Assembly: GCF_023715445.1 (NCBI RefSeq)
Contig: NZ_JAMBOD010000004.1
Coordinates: forward strand, 1 to 64,000
Origin: Fictibacillus nanhaiensis
GTDB lineage: Bacteria; Bacillota; Bacilli; Bacillales; Fictibacillaceae
DNA: 64,000 bases
Direction of reading: 5' to 3'
Part shown: piece after piece, positions 36,149-45,841 of the stretch
Layout: every line of letters begins with the position of its first letter
How positions within the stretch are numbered: position 1 is the stretch's first letter
Made by a program: the position numbers and the translations under genes
Notes under the pieces: model-generated
Databases searched by the model: none
What the model saw: the letters and a program-made list of their open reading frames with translations, nothing else
Told to the model about the DNA's origin: nothing

Positions 36149-36632
36149 CTATATCATTAACTGGACCTCTGAATTTATTTTCATTTCTTTTATTTGTCCT
36201 AATTGGTCATAATCCAAAATATAATTTTGTGGGACTAATGAACCTATCATCTCTGGAAGAAGTATAGGTAAATTACTTACGATTCCTTTATTATCAGGAT
36301 TCAGAATCCATTCAATATCTTCCAATCCAGAATCCCTTCTTCAGTAGTTAATGGAGTGTGAAGATTGAATTGATCTTGTAATTCGATCCAGAAAAAGTGA
36401 AGATTTAATCCTCCCCAATTTCCATTGCAGATTACTTTACCTTTATAATCAGCATTTTGACATTGAATACCGGTTCTTCAAAAACTTCTCTTAAAGCACC
36501 TTCCTTAATGGATTCGTAGGGTTCAATCTTCCCCCCAACTCCATTCCATAATCCCATTAATGGAGCCTTAATCCTGTTAAGAAGCAGAAGTTGTTGTTTT
36601 CTTTGAATAAAGCATACTGTATACTCCTGCAT
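36149..36632 (-). pseudogene. Nudix hydrolase (MutT-like), two frameshifts
   Basis: Begins M-Q-E-Y-T-V-C-F-I-Q-R-K with a complete Nudix box start (G-G-K-I-E-P-Y-E-S-I-K-E-G-A), then 'REVFEE' meets a one-base deletion at about 36475 (GAAGAACCGG where GAAGAAACCGG is expected). The frame then continues as T-G-I-Q-C-Q-N-A-D-Y-K-G-K-V ... 'NWGGLNLHFFWIELQD' until a second one-base loss at about 36320, after which 'DIEWILNPDNKGIVSNLPIL' follows to the stop at 36149. The reconstructed product (about 160 aa) matches 8-oxo-dGTPase-type Nudix proteins. Both lesions could be true decay or sequencing errors. Confidence 0.8.
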
Positions 36633-36783
36633 AATAATTTCTCCCCTAATCTCATTTTTCTGTTAGTACGACAAATCCTCTGTTCACCTTTAACATAACG
36701 TGATATATTTAGAAGGGCTTACCAGCCATACATACCATATATTGATTTACATACATAAGACTCGATTGAACGGAGGATACACC

Positions 36784-37452
36784 GTGATTTTAATGGCAGG
36801 TATGATCGGGACGGGCAAATCTACATATGCGGAATTCCTAAGCGAACAGCTTGGCAGCGAGATTTTCTACGAAAGCGTCGTTGATAACCCTATTTTACCC
36901 GATTATTACAAAAACCCGAAGCGATGGGCTTTCCCGCTTCAGATCTATTTTTTAAATACGCGTTTTAAAACGATTCGACACGCTCGTACCAGTCCTGACA
37001 ATGTACTGGACCGGAGCCTGTATGAAGACTTAATCTTTGCTGAGCTGAACTTTGATTCTGGCAACATGACACAGCTTGAGTTTGATACTTACAAAGACTT
37101 ACTTGAAACGATGATGAACGAAATTGATAAAACACCTAAGTCACGTCAGGATCTTCTTATTTATTTGGATAGTGATCTTGAAACGGTACTGGACCGTATT
37201 AGACAAAGAGGTCGTTCGTATGAGCAGGTTGAGGAAAACCCTGAACTTCGGGCTTATTACAAAACACTTCATGGCAAATACAAGGATTGGATTAAAGCTT
37301 ACGATAAGACACCTGTATTGATGATCGAGAGTGATCAATATAATATTTTTGATAAAAGAGATCAGGATAAAATCTTATCACTTGTAATGAATGAACTTCA
37401 GCGGCTGGATTCTTTGGAGCAACCTTCTGCTGTTATGCATGAAAGCCGATAA
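36784..37452 (+). CDS. Deoxynucleoside kinase (dCK/dGK type)
   Basis: 222 residues from GTG 36784, with GGAGG seven bases upstream; the upstream extension to 36700 has no ribosome site. P-loop 'GMIGTGKSTYAE', 'DNVLDRSLYEDLIFAE' carrying the D-R-S motif, and the LID arginines in 'RIRQRGRSYEQ'. Phosphorylates deoxynucleosides for salvage. Bacillus genomes usually have a dgk/dck pair side by side; only one is here. Confidence 0.9.
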   Translation: MILMAGMIGTGKSTYAEFLSEQLGSEIFYESVVDNPILPDYYKNPKRWAFPLQIYFLNTRFKTIRHARTSPDNVLDRSLYEDLIFAELNFDSGNMTQLEFDTYKDLLETMMNEIDKTPKSRQDLLIYLDSDLETVLDRIRQRGRSYEQVEENPELRAYYKTLHGKYKDWIKAYDKTPVLMIESDQYNIFDKRDQDKILSLVMNELQRLDSLEQPSAVMHESR

Positions 37453-37498
37453 TTCCACAAACACTATTAGGACAAACAAGGTATAAGGAGTGAACATA

Positions 37499-37717
37499 TT
37501 GTTTACAATGTTCTTTATTTTGTTGTCTGTCCTCGTAGCAGCTGCGGGACTTTGGTGGACGATGAAAGTTGCAAAAAAACAAAAAGTCTATACAGAAGAC
37601 GAAGTGAATCCAGCAGTATCTAGACATACTGCACTATTCAATCCAGTATTTATTGCATTAGCGGGATTTACAATAGTGGTTATTCTCATCATTTACATTG
37701 CATTCTTCGTATATTAG
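37499..37717 (+). CDS. Small two-helix membrane protein
   Basis: 72 residues from TTG 37499 (AAGGAG eight bases upstream); a GTG at 37490 is in frame but overlaps the ribosome site. Helix 1 at about 1-20 and helix 2 at about 48-70, with a polar loop 'KKQKVYTEDEVNPAVSRH' between. No family recognised. A terminator follows directly. Confidence 0.7.
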   Translation: MFTMFFILLSVLVAAAGLWWTMKVAKKQKVYTEDEVNPAVSRHTALFNPVFIALAGFTIVVILIIYIAFFVY

Positions 37718-37719
37718 AA

Positions 37720-37758
37720 AAAAAGGCCTTAAGACTATATGTCCTCTGGCCTTTTTTC
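37720..37758. terminator. bidirectional terminator
   Basis: AAAAAAAGGCC / GGCCTTTTTT hairpin between convergent genes; overlaps the stop of the minus-strand one. Confidence 0.88.
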
Positions 37759-38085
37759 TATATCTTGAGGTTTTTCTGGATTCCAAAAGCTCATTGTTTC
37801 AATAAACCTTTTTGTTTCCTCTTGCCCCAGATCATGAATAATTTGATAGGCTTCTCTTAATTTTTGATCGTACCTGTCGTTATCTGGGTCATTTGAATAA
37901 GGAACATAAGGGACATGCGATCTTACAAATGTATCTGATGCCGCACTATCGATTTCTTCAAATTTGTTCTCAAGCTTTCTCACATCTTCATCTGAAGCAG
38001 ATATTTCAAACTGAAAGGTTGAAGCCGTTTTTACCGGCAGGATTTCTCCACTTTCAACATTCACATAATATGGTCTTTTTTCCAA
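37735..38085 (-). CDS. Small conserved soluble protein, function unknown
   Basis: 116 residues, TTG start with AAGGAGG nine bases upstream. Opens M-E-K-R-P-Y-Y-V-N-V-E-S-G-E-I; acidic, no membrane segment; 'DLGQEETKRFIETM' forms a clear helix near the C-terminus. I recognise the general look of a Bacillus family of unknown function but no activity. Confidence 0.7.
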   Translation of the reverse strand: MEKRPYYVNVESGEILPVKTASTFQFEISASDEDVRKLENKFEEIDSAASDTFVRSHVPYVPYSNDPDNDRYDQKLREAYQIIHDLGQEETKRFIETMSFWNPEKPQDIEKRPEDI

Positions 38086-38141
38086 GTGTGACGCCCTCCT
38101 TTTTCTTTATTTTCCACCTCACATGATTTTTTATGTAACGG

Positions 38142-39077
38142 TCACCACCATCTTTTTTTCTTAAAATAACTCATGATCATAACTGCTAAGGCAAAACAGA
38201 GGGTTAATACAAAAAAATAGCCATATCTCCATCGCAGCTCCGGCATATATTCAAAATTCATTCCGTATAGACCGGCTATAAACGTTAGAGGTACAAAGAC
38301 TGCGCTAACCAGGGTCAATGTTTTCATAATCCGGTTCATGTGATCCGATTTTAATGACATTTGAAGATCTAATACACCTTTTAAGTTCTCTTTAAAGCTG
38401 TCAAACGCAGAGGTTACCCTCGAGAATGCAGATAATAAGTCTTTGAAGTAAAAACCGGATTCTTCATTAGCGTATTCAAAGTCATCATGTCCCATTTTCT
38501 GAATAACACTCTCTTCAGCCTCAACGTATTGCCGTAATTTGTGCAGCCGGTTTTTCCATCTATACACTTTATGTCCGATCTCCCGTTTAAGAGGATCTAC
38601 AAAAACGCTTTTTTCGAGTTCCAAAAATTTATCCGAAAGCTGATCTACCACTTCTAAATAAGAGTTCACAATATCTTTCATAAAATAATAAAGCATATAA
38701 CTAACATGCTGCATATGTTCAGGATTTTCCTTAAAATCTTTTACAAGCTGTTCTCTAAAAGGTATTTCACGTTCTGCAACTACAATTAAATACCTTTCAC
38801 CAATAAGTACGTTTATCCTAAGTGGCTCCAGCGTTTTCGTTTCCAAATAAAAGGTCGAAAGTACGGCATGCTTCGAATAAACGTTTATCCTTGGATGTTC
38901 TGAAAAGACGGTAAATGCTGAACTTGCCAGCTCATGAAGATCAATTTTATCAAGGACACCATCTCTTTTCATCTCTTCAGGGGAATCATAAAACAGCCAA
39001 AGTGTTTCGTTTTCATCAGGTAATTCAAAATGATCAGTTCTTACCGTTTCGTTCGTGGATTTTTTATATTTTAACAT
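38142..39077 (-). CDS. corA: CorA-type Mg2+/Co2+ transporter
   Basis: 311 residues. A long cytosolic helical domain is followed by two C-terminal membrane helices, with the diagnostic Y-G-M-N motif (residues about 275-278, 'AGLYGMNFEYMPE') at the end of the first and a basic K-K-K-R tail. Forms pentameric channels. The window also encodes MgtE, so two unrelated Mg2+ systems are present. Confidence 0.93.
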   Translation of the reverse strand: MLKYKKSTNETVRTDHFELPDENETLWLFYDSPEEMKRDGVLDKIDLHELASSAFTVFSEHPRINVYSKHAVLSTFYLETKTLEPLRINVLIGERYLIVVAEREIPFREQLVKDFKENPEHMQHVSYMLYYFMKDIVNSYLEVVDQLSDKFLELEKSVFVDPLKREIGHKVYRWKNRLHKLRQYVEAEESVIQKMGHDDFEYANEESGFYFKDLLSAFSRVTSAFDSFKENLKGVLDLQMSLKSDHMNRIMKTLTLVSAVFVPLTFIAGLYGMNFEYMPELRWRYGYFFVLTLCFALAVMIMSYFKKKRWW

Positions 39078-39223
39078 CCTATATTTGCTCCAGTCCTGTT
39101 TTTCAGTAGCTTTCCCTATGGACTTTCATAGAATTACATTTCGTTTTCATTAGGAGGCAAGCGAATATTTTAGGGATCGGATACAAATATTATGTTTGTT
39201 ATTAATAGAAGGAGGTTACCAAA

Positions 39224-39403
39224 TTGGACGCTAAACGAGCACAAGAAATATCTGCATCCTCAACAATGGCTAATGTTACATGTAATGGTGAAGCCGTTTA
39301 CATCGAGCATGTAGATCAGCAGAACGGAACAGCAACTATTCATCCGCTTAATGATCCAAATTCGAAGCAAAGTGTATCTGTTACAAGCCTAAATGAAGTA
39401 TAA
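39224..39403 (+). CDS. sspH: Small acid-soluble spore protein H
   Basis: 59 residues, TTG start with GAAGGAGG upstream. The sequence (D-A-K-R-A-Q-E-I, 'YIEHVDQQNGTATIHPLND', 'VTSLNEV' end) is typical of H-type SASP. Expressed in the forespore under sigma-G and packed in the spore core. Its own terminator follows. Confidence 0.93.
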   Translation: MDAKRAQEISASSTMANVTCNGEAVYIEHVDQQNGTATIHPLNDPNSKQSVSVTSLNEV

Positions 39404-39413
39404 ATAACCATAT

Positions 39414-39439
39414 CCCTTCACAATGTGGAGGGTTTTCTT
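39414..39439 (+). terminator. terminator of sspH
   Basis: CCCTTCACAATGTGGAGGGTTTTCTT hairpin. Confidence 0.8.
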
Positions 39440-39447
39440 CTGTGCAT

Positions 39448-39480
39448 GAAAAAAACCCTTAGTTGCATACACTAAAGGGT
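39448..39480 (-). terminator. terminator of the cupin gene
   Basis: ACCCTTTAGTGTATGCAACT / AAGGGTTTTTTT on the minus strand, overlapping the stop codon. Confidence 0.8.
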
Positions 39481-39846
39481 CACATGACTGATGCTTTTCA
39501 CTTTTTTCACAACGACTCTGTCGCCATGAGCAGGCGGCTGAGAAGTTACTAAAAACTCGGCTGGTGCATTACCTTCATTTCGTATTTGATGGGTTGTTCC
39601 GGCAGGTATCTCAATTCCCTGATGAGGATATAAAATGCACTCTTCTCCTTCTTTTTCTACAACGATTTCTCCGTTTAACATAAAGAAAAACTGTTTTGAA
39701 AACACATGATAGTGTCTTACCTCAGCAGTATGAGGCGGCATTTTTTCATGTATGATACTTAAAGACTCTTCCTTAAGGAGATGCCATCCATCACACGCAT
39801 CTCCCCATTGATAATGTTTTGCGTTCAACGTGCTTATTTTTGACAT
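39472..39846 (-). CDS. Cupin-domain protein
   Basis: 124 residues from ATG 39846 (GGAGGGTGT upstream). A single cupin barrel: motif 1 'VRHYHVFSKQFFFMLNGE' and motif 2 'HQGIEIPAGTTHQIRN'. Metal-binding histidines in both motifs are present. No substrate evident. It follows the DUF1992-type gene closely (start 15 bases after its stop) and is probably co-transcribed. Confidence 0.85.
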   Translation of the reverse strand: MSKISTLNAKHYQWGDACDGWHLLKEESLSIIHEKMPPHTAEVRHYHVFSKQFFFMLNGEIVVEKEGEECILYPHQGIEIPAGTTHQIRNEGNAPAEFLVTSQPPAHGDRVVVKKVKSISHVTL

Positions 39847-39860
39847 ACACCCTCCGATTA

Positions 39861-40280
39861 TTACTTCAAAACGTCCTCCAGTTTCACTTTCATCCGCTGT
39901 GCCGAAGACGGACATGTCAAGTTATGCTGAAACACTTTTTGGTTAATTGTTTCAACTGTTTTTTTAATGTTATATGCAACTGTGTAGGATTTTAGCTCCT
40001 CTTTTAATACGTCTATCTCTTTGCCGAGTTTCACCCAATTCGGCAAAACATTATTATCTTTCATCACTTTGTGCAGCCGCTTTTCGGGATTATAAACTAG
40101 ATCCTCATCAATATTAAGGGGCTTGCCCATTCCAACAAGATCGTCGAATGCCCCTTCCTTCCGGGCGCGATTAACGATTGCAGTGATATGGTCTTCGTAA
40201 AACCATCCGTTCGTTTGCTCGTCCTTCATTAGTATTTCGCGCTTCTGCATTTCCTTTTCAAATGACGGTTTTTTGTTCAT
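39861..40280 (-). CDS. DUF1992 (DnaJ-C28-like) domain protein
   Basis: 139 residues. The conserved domain spans about 28-115 with 'AREGAFDDLVGMGKPL'-type residues (here 'ARKEGAFDDLVGMGKPLNID') and 'LPNWVKLGKEID'. This domain occurs in DnaJ homologue C28 and in free-standing bacterial proteins of unknown role. Ribosome site TGGAGG. First of a probable two-gene unit with the cupin gene. Confidence 0.85.
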   Translation of the reverse strand: MNKKPSFEKEMQKREILMKDEQTNGWFYEDHITAIVNRARKEGAFDDLVGMGKPLNIDEDLVYNPEKRLHKVMKDNNVLPNWVKLGKEIDVLKEELKSYTVAYNIKKTVETINQKVFQHNLTCPSSAQRMKVKLEDVLK

Positions 40281-40386
40281 TGTAAAAACCTCCAGGAATA
40301 AATTTACTTCTACTATAAAGTTTATGTAAACTCTTCCAATTGCCTTTTGTAACTTATGGCAAATTTATAACGAAATTGTGAAAAAA

Positions 40387-41619
40387 TTAAGAAGTCTTTT
40401 CTGCTGTTTTAAAGTTTCTTATAAAAGGAAGCGAGAATACGAGTATGGCAGCAAGCATCTCCATCGATCCTCCCCAGACAAATACATCAGCTGCCCCTAT
40501 CTTTTCGATAAGGAATCCTGCAGTACCTGCTGCAATAGGTTCAGAAATCCCCATGATTATTACCATTATTCCGATAACACGTCCAAATAGCTTTGGCGGG
40601 ATTAAAGCATGGTTCACACTTGGTGCAATAACATTTACAGCTGCTTCAAGAAAACCAACCATAGCAAGTAAAAACATCAGAACAGCTAGTTCTTTAGAAA
40701 AGAAACCGATAAAGAGAATACTCGCACCTTGAAGGAAACAAGTTAATAAAGTCATATAGGGCTTCGGCTTGTGAATCACAAATAAAGAGAAAATGACCGC
40801 CGCCACAACACTGCCAACCGCAAGTGAAGTATGTGCCCATCCATAACCTTTAATGCCAAAATTCAAGTCCTTCATTAGAAAGGGCAGACTTACCATCACT
40901 GCACCAACGGCTGCATTTGCAAAAAAAGCAAAAACCGCCATTGCTGCAAGTACAGGTGCTCCTATAAAGAACGAAAAACCTTCTTTGATCCCGGCAAATA
41001 AGGATGACGTTTTTTCTTCCGTCTCTTCATCATTTACAATGATAAAAAGAAACAGCGCGGCTGCTATAAAAAATGCGATCCCGTTTAGCAGAAACGCCAT
41101 CTTTGCTCCATACAAGGCATAGAGCAATGCACCAAGAGCAGGGCCGACGACACTTGCAGCCTGACCAGCCATCATTAAGAGGCTCATCGATTGTGTGTAA
41201 TGCTTTTCTGGTACAAGCCTCGTTCTGAATGTAATGCCTGCAGGCTCACTAATGGCATCAATTAAACCGAATAGAACACCTGTAACGTAAAAAAAGGAAA
41301 TAGGCGGATTACCTGTTGAAATAACAGCAAACAACAGCAGCAAAATACTACCTCTTCCAATTGCCGAGCCAATCAGCAGTCTTTTTACTGAGAAACGGTC
41401 TACTATAGCTCCGCCAAACAGAACGAACGAAAACTTAGTCAATGTAACTAGTAATATGTACGTTCCTACAATAACAGATGAACCAGAAATCTGTACGAGC
41501 AGCCACATAAGTGTAATCATAAAAATACTGTCGCCCATTGCTGTCAAAATCGAACTAAACCAAAAATATAAAAAACTCTTATTCCTGAAAATCTCCCCTG
41601 AGAGCTTCACCCTGCTCAT
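40387..41619 (-). CDS. MFS transporter, 12-helix (MFS_3 / macrolide-efflux-like)
   Basis: 410 residues with twelve hydrophobic segments. The start 'GEIFRNKSFLYFWFSSILTA' and 'GGAIVDRFSVKRLLIGS' fit the branch containing MefA-like exporters. Monocistronic with no obvious regulator beside it. Substrate unknown. Confidence 0.87.
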   Translation of the reverse strand: MSRVKLSGEIFRNKSFLYFWFSSILTAMGDSIFMITLMWLLVQISGSSVIVGTYILLVTLTKFSFVLFGGAIVDRFSVKRLLIGSAIGRGSILLLLFAVISTGNPPISFFYVTGVLFGLIDAISEPAGITFRTRLVPEKHYTQSMSLLMMAGQAASVVGPALGALLYALYGAKMAFLLNGIAFFIAAALFLFIIVNDEETEEKTSSLFAGIKEGFSFFIGAPVLAAMAVFAFFANAAVGAVMVSLPFLMKDLNFGIKGYGWAHTSLAVGSVVAAVIFSLFVIHKPKPYMTLLTCFLQGASILFIGFFSKELAVLMFLLAMVGFLEAAVNVIAPSVNHALIPPKLFGRVIGIMVIIMGISEPIAAGTAGFLIEKIGAADVFVWGGSMEMLAAILVFSLPFIRNFKTAEKTS

Positions 41620-41767
41620 TCTCCTGTCCTATTCTATCTTTCTATGTATATTATAGGAAAATTCAGAGTGGAAAACGATCATTTGTTTAAAGATTTCTGA
41701 AAAATAAGTGAGGTAAATTACGTAATCCCACGTTAATTTACTTTTATCGAATTTTCGACAATTTGGA

Positions 41768-41798
41768 TAAAAAAAGAAGGAAGCGAACTGCGCTTCCT
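41768..41798 (-). terminator. terminator of yfiY
   Basis: GAGGAAGCGCAGTTCGCTTCC followed by TTCTTTTTTT on the minus strand. Confidence 0.85.
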
Positions 41799-41809
41799 CT
41801 AATTAAACT

Positions 41810-42772
41810 CTATTTTTCTAAGAAGAACTTTTCAAGATCATCAATCATTAAGTTTGCAGCTTTTACACCGCCAGCTGTGTTCCAGATCGCATCACTTACT
41901 TTGTGTGCATTTCCTTCTTTCACAGCCCCAAGGTTCTTCCAAAGAGGATTGTTCGTCCACTCTTTTTCAGTTTCAGTTGCTTTGCCGTCACCAGCTTCGT
42001 AAGTGAAGTAGAACAGCATATCGCCATCCATGTCTGGAATACGTTCTTGTGTTACTTCTTCTGCAAAGTCAGGCTTGTTTTGATCGCCAGGACGAGCAAA
42101 ACCGATCTGCTTAAGAATTACACCAGAGAATGAATCTTGGTGGTAGATACGTGATTTTCCTGGCATGAAACGAACCATGGAAACTTCTGTTTTAAGTTTA
42201 TCTCCAGCTTCTGCTTTAAAGTCTTCAATACGCTTATCGAATGCTGCTAATACTTCTTTACCTTTTTCTTCTTTATTTAATGCTTTAGAGTAAAGTTCGA
42301 AATTAACTTTCCAGTCCCCGCGAAGATCTTCTGCAAATACAGTTGGCGCGATCTTGTTCAGTTCATCATATTGTTTTTCTTGACGCATTTTGTTACCGAT
42401 GATTAAGTCTGGCTTTAAAGCAGCGATTTTCTCAACGTTAACCGCGCTTTCATCACCCACAACTTCAACGCCTTCCATGTCATCCTTGATGTGGTCATAC
42501 CAAGGATTGCCCAACCATGATTTAACAGCTCCAACTGGTTTTACACCAAGCGCTAAAACCGCTTCAGTACCTTCGTTTGTTAATACGACAACACGCTTGT
42601 TGCTTTTTACTTCCGTTGTGCCCATAGCATGCTCAACTTTATAGGAAGAAGCCTTTGATCCGCCTGATTTTTCTTCTTCTTTTGCTTTATCTTTCCCGCC
42701 GCATGCTGCCAAAGCAAGCATTAATGTAAATACAGCTGCAAGCGCAAGCCATTTGTATGTAGTCTTCTTCAT
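41810..42772 (-). CDS. yfiY: Iron-siderophore-binding lipoprotein, YfiY-like
   Basis: 320 residues from ATG 42772 (GGGGAGAG upstream; the longer frame to 42820 runs over the Fur box). Lipoprotein Cys24 (A-L-A-A-C-G-G). The mature part has the siderophore-binding fold and matches what I recall of B. subtilis YfiY closely ('EHAMGTTEVKSNKRVVVLTN', 'KPDLIIGNKMR', 'SMVRFMPGKSRIYH'). YfiY serves uptake of citrate-hydroxamate siderophores such as schizokinen. Divergent from the permease genes across three Fur boxes. Confidence 0.92.
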   Translation of the reverse strand: MKKTTYKWLALAAVFTLMLALAACGGKDKAKEEEKSGGSKASSYKVEHAMGTTEVKSNKRVVVLTNEGTEAVLALGVKPVGAVKSWLGNPWYDHIKDDMEGVEVVGDESAVNVEKIAALKPDLIIGNKMRQEKQYDELNKIAPTVFAEDLRGDWKVNFELYSKALNKEEKGKEVLAAFDKRIEDFKAEAGDKLKTEVSMVRFMPGKSRIYHQDSFSGVILKQIGFARPGDQNKPDFAEEVTQERIPDMDGDMLFYFTYEAGDGKATETEKEWTNNPLWKNLGAVKEGNAHKVSDAIWNTAGGVKAANLMIDDLEKFFLEK

Positions 42773-42804
42773 TCTGTTTTCTCTCCCCTTTTCGTTTATG
42801 TAAA

Positions 42805-42819
42805 TGATAATGAGAATCA
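42805..42819. promoter_or_regulatory. Fur box 1
   Basis: TGATAATGAGAATCA matches the 7-1-7 Bacillus Fur consensus TGATAAT-N-ATTATCA at 12 of 14 positions; just upstream of yfiY. Confidence 0.82.
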
Positions 42820-42867
42820 ATTACAATCGTATCATAATATGACTTCCTGGCATTGTCAATAACTAAA

Positions 42868-42882
42868 TGATAATGATTTTCA
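42868..42882. promoter_or_regulatory. Fur box 2
   Basis: TGATAATGATTTTCA matches the 7-1-7 consensus at 13 of 14 positions, in the middle of the divergent promoter region. Confidence 0.88.
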
Positions 42883-42922
42883 AAGTCATTGACAGATGTC
42901 TACTTTACTCTTAAACTGTAAA

Positions 42923-42937
42923 TGAGAATATTTTTCA
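42923..42937. promoter_or_regulatory. Fur box 3
   Basis: TGAGAATATTTTTCA matches at 11 of 14 positions, just upstream of the first permease gene. Confidence 0.65.
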
Positions 42938-42955
42938 TTATTAAAAGAGGACACA

Positions 42956-43966
42956 ATGAACGGAATACTTTATGGAAAGAAAAGAAAAACAGCCGCGCTG
43001 ATAATAGGTGTAATTTTCGCTTTCATTGTAATGGTATTAAGTGTTGTACTTGGTTACACGGACACTACATTATCCATGGCGATTGAAGCTTACACCGATT
43101 TTAACGGCTCGAATGAGCATTTAATTATTCAGCTTTCTCGTGTACCTCGTGCACTTGTGGGAATGGCTGTCGGAATCAGCTTAGGGATTGCAGGCGTGCT
43201 TATGCAGGCGCTTACCCGAAATCCTATCGCATCACCAGATATATTTGGCGTAAATGCTGGTGCAGGATTTTTTATCGTTTTTGGTGTTACCTTTTTAGGA
43301 ATCACATCCATTCAGCAGTTCATGTGGATCGGATTTCTAGGAGCTGCAGTTGCATCAGGATTGGCATATGCTCTCGGTTCAGCTGGTAAAGGCGGTTTAA
43401 CACCTGTGAAGTTAACACTCGCCGGTGCTGTAATGGCCGCACTTTTCGCTTCTCTTACACAAGGGATGCTAGTTACAAACGAAAAAGCCCTTGATGAAGT
43501 GTTATTTTGGCTAGCAGGTTCTGTTGAAGGCAGAAAACTTTCCATGCTAGCAGCAGTAATGCCTGCACTTTTCATCGCATGGGTTGTATCACTGCTGCTC
43601 TCGCGTCAGTTAAATGCATTCGCATTGGGTGAAGATGTGGCAGTAAGTTTAGGTCAAAAAACAGTGATCTTTAAATTTGCAGCAGCGCTTATGGTAGTAC
43701 TGCTCGCAGGAGGTTCAGTCGCAATTGCCGGACCGATCAGCTTTATTGGAATCGTAGTTCCGCATTTCGCTAGATACCTAGTCGGCAATGATCATCGATG
43801 GATTGTACCTTTTTCAGCACTTACTGGCGGAGTCATGCTGGTAATGGCAGACATTGGTGCACGTTATATCATCATGCCAGAGGAAGCACCAGTCGGAGTG
43901 GTCACCGCTCTGCTTGGTACACCATTCTTTATTTACATCGTTCGTAAAGGAATATTTCAAAAATGA
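42956..43966 (+). CDS. yfiZ: Iron-siderophore ABC permease, YfiZ-like
   Basis: 336 residues, nine to ten helices, FecCD/BtuC family. Signature stretches 'RVPRALVGMAVGISLGIAGV' and 'GPISFIGIVVPHFARYLVG' (the latter contacts the ATPase). Its stop overlaps the next permease start (ATGA). Works as a heterodimer with the following gene. Confidence 0.93.
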   Translation: MNGILYGKKRKTAALIIGVIFAFIVMVLSVVLGYTDTTLSMAIEAYTDFNGSNEHLIIQLSRVPRALVGMAVGISLGIAGVLMQALTRNPIASPDIFGVNAGAGFFIVFGVTFLGITSIQQFMWIGFLGAAVASGLAYALGSAGKGGLTPVKLTLAGAVMAALFASLTQGMLVTNEKALDEVLFWLAGSVEGRKLSMLAAVMPALFIAWVVSLLLSRQLNAFALGEDVAVSLGQKTVIFKFAAALMVVLLAGGSVAIAGPISFIGIVVPHFARYLVGNDHRWIVPFSALTGGVMLVMADIGARYIIMPEEAPVGVVTALLGTPFFIYIVRKGIFQK

Positions 43967-45006
43967 GAAAGTATTGGGTAATCCAGCGTAAGTCATTTTC
44001 ATATTTAATAGATAAAAAAACAACATATGCGATTTTAGTTCTAGCTTTAGTTTCTCTTATTTCAATGCTGGTCAGTATCGGTGTAGGCGATCTGTATATT
44101 GCCCCTTGGGATGTGTTCTCGGCCTTAATGGGAACAGGTATTGAGATGAATCAGCTGATCATAACAGAATTTAGGCTCCCGAGAGTGCTTGTTGCTTTTA
44201 TCGCAGGTGCATCGCTTGCTTTATCAGGAGCCATTCTGCAAGGTGTTATCCGAAATCCTCTCGCTTCACCTGATATGATTGGAATTACGGGTGGTGCCGG
44301 GTTTGCTGCAGTAGCTTTTTTAACGATGTTCAGTGATGACAGCAATAATTTATTAGTAAGCATCAACTATATGCCTTTGTTTGCTTTTATTGGCGCAACT
44401 GCTGTAGCTTTCTTAATCTACGGTCTAGCATGGAAAGATGGCGTAACACCTATCAGGCTTATTCTGATCGGGATTGGTCTCATGTCACTTTTTCAGGCAC
44501 TGACAACATTAATGATGCTGATGGGACCGATTTACCGGGCAAGTCAGGCAACTGTATGGCTGACAGGAACTGTTTACGGAACCTCATGGAATGAAGTTAA
44601 GGCGATGCTGCCCTGGTTTTTCGGAATGCTGCCTATCCTGATACTCCTCGTAAGACGCTTGAACATTCAAGGGTTTGGTGATGACCTCACGATGGGAGCC
44701 GGAATTTCGGTACACCGTGAGCGCTTTATGCTTTTGATGGTATGTACCGCCTTAGCAGGATCAGCAGTTGCCTTTGCAGGTGCTATGGGGTTTGTCGGAT
44801 TAATCGGACCGCATATCGCAAGAAGAATCACGGGCTCATCTTTTGGAGGTCTGTTCCCTGCTTCAGCATTGATCGGCGGCATTATGGTAGTGTTGGCAGA
44901 TTTAGCAGGCAGGACACTTTTCTCGCCTTTGGAAGTGCCGGCTGGTGTGTTTACAGCAGCAATCGGTGCCCCTTATTTCATCTATCTTTTATTTAAAAAC
45001 CAATAA
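43963..45006 (+). CDS. yfhA: Iron-siderophore ABC permease, YfhA-like
   Basis: 347 residues, FecCD family, with '[20 protein letters not shown]' and the coupling helix '[17 protein letters not shown]'. The N-terminal cytosolic segment is slightly longer than in its partner. Overlaps it by four bases. Confidence 0.93.
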   Translation: MRKYWVIQRKSFSYLIDKKTTYAILVLALVSLISMLVSIGVGDLYIAPWDVFSALMGTGIEMNQLIITEFRLPRVLVAFIAGASLALSGAILQGVIRNPLASPDMIGITGGAGFAAVAFLTMFSDDSNNLLVSINYMPLFAFIGATAVAFLIYGLAWKDGVTPIRLILIGIGLMSLFQALTTLMMLMGPIYRASQATVWLTGTVYGTSWNEVKAMLPWFFGMLPILILLVRRLNIQGFGDDLTMGAGISVHRERFMLLMVCTALAGSAVAFAGAMGFVGLIGPHIARRITGSSFGGLFPASALIGGIMVVLADLAGRTLFSPLEVPAGVFTAAIGAPYFIYLLFKNQ

Positions 45007-45022
45007 CAGGAGTGGATTTCAG

Positions 45023-45841
45023 ATGGCTATATTAACAACATCAAACCTTACGTTAGCTTATGGAAAAGAACCGATCATTGATGGATTAAACCTTCAGATC
45101 CCAAAGGGAAAAATCACTGTCTTTATCGGAAGCAACGGATGCGGTAAATCCACCCTGTTACGGTCCATGGCACGCCTTTTAAGTCCAAAGTCAGGAAATG
45201 TATTGTTAAACGGAAAAGACATTGCAAAACGTTCTACAAAACAGGTTGCAAAAGAACTTGCCATCCTTCCACAAGGACCTGTTGCTCCTGAAGGATTGAC
45301 TGTTCTTCAGCTTGTAAAACAAGGACGATTCCCTTATCAGTCATGGCTGCATCAATGGTCTCCTGAAGATGAAAGAGAAGTCATGAATGCCTTAAAAGCA
45401 ACGAATCTGCTCCCTTTCATGGAAACACCAGTTGATTCTCTTTCTGGAGGACAGCGTCAGCGAGCATGGATTGCTATGACACTTGCCCAAGGAACGGAAA
45501 CGATCTTGCTTGATGAACCTACAACATATTTAGATATGACTCACCAAGTCGAAATTCTTGATTTACTATTCGAGTTAAACGAAAAGGAAAAGCGCACAAT
45601 AGTGATGGTGCTTCATGATTTAAATCTGGCTTGCCGATATGCTCACCACATCGTTGCAGTTCAGGATAAATCAGTTTATGCACAAGGTGCACCAGAAGAA
45701 ATTATGACGGAACAACTAGTAGAAGCTGTCTTTCAAATGTCCAGCACAGTCATTCCGGATCCAGTATTCGGGACACCAATGTGTATCCCATATGGAAAGG
45801 GGCGGGTGGTCCGGCATGTCAATACTCCTCAGTACGCCTAA
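45023..45841 (+). CDS. Iron-siderophore ABC ATPase
   Basis: 272 residues from ATG 45023 (ACAGGAGTGG upstream). Walker A '[12 protein letters not shown]', signature '[13 protein letters not shown]', Walker B '[12 protein letters not shown]', H-loop 'VMVLHDLN'. FecE/FhuC type. In B. subtilis the matching ATPase (YusV) is encoded away from yfiZ-yfhA; here it is in the same operon. Confidence 0.93.
   Translation: MAILTTSNLTLAYGKEPIIDGLNLQIPKGKITVFIGSNGCGKSTLLRSMARLLSPKSGNVLLNGKDIAKRSTKQVAKELAILPQGPVAPEGLTVLQLVKQGRFPYQSWLHQWSPEDEREVMNALKATNLLPFMETPVDSLSGGQRQRAWIAMTLAQGTETILLDEPTTYLDMTHQVEILDLLFELNEKEKRTIVMVLHDLNLACRYAHHIVAVQDKSVYAQGAPEEIMTEQLVEAVFQMSSTVIPDPVFGTPMCIPYGKGRVVRHVNTPQYA

Noticed and set aside
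36149-36632. The Nudix interruptions as recoding sites
   Set aside because: The breaks are single-base losses, not TGA at a Cys position, and no slippery sequence is evident.
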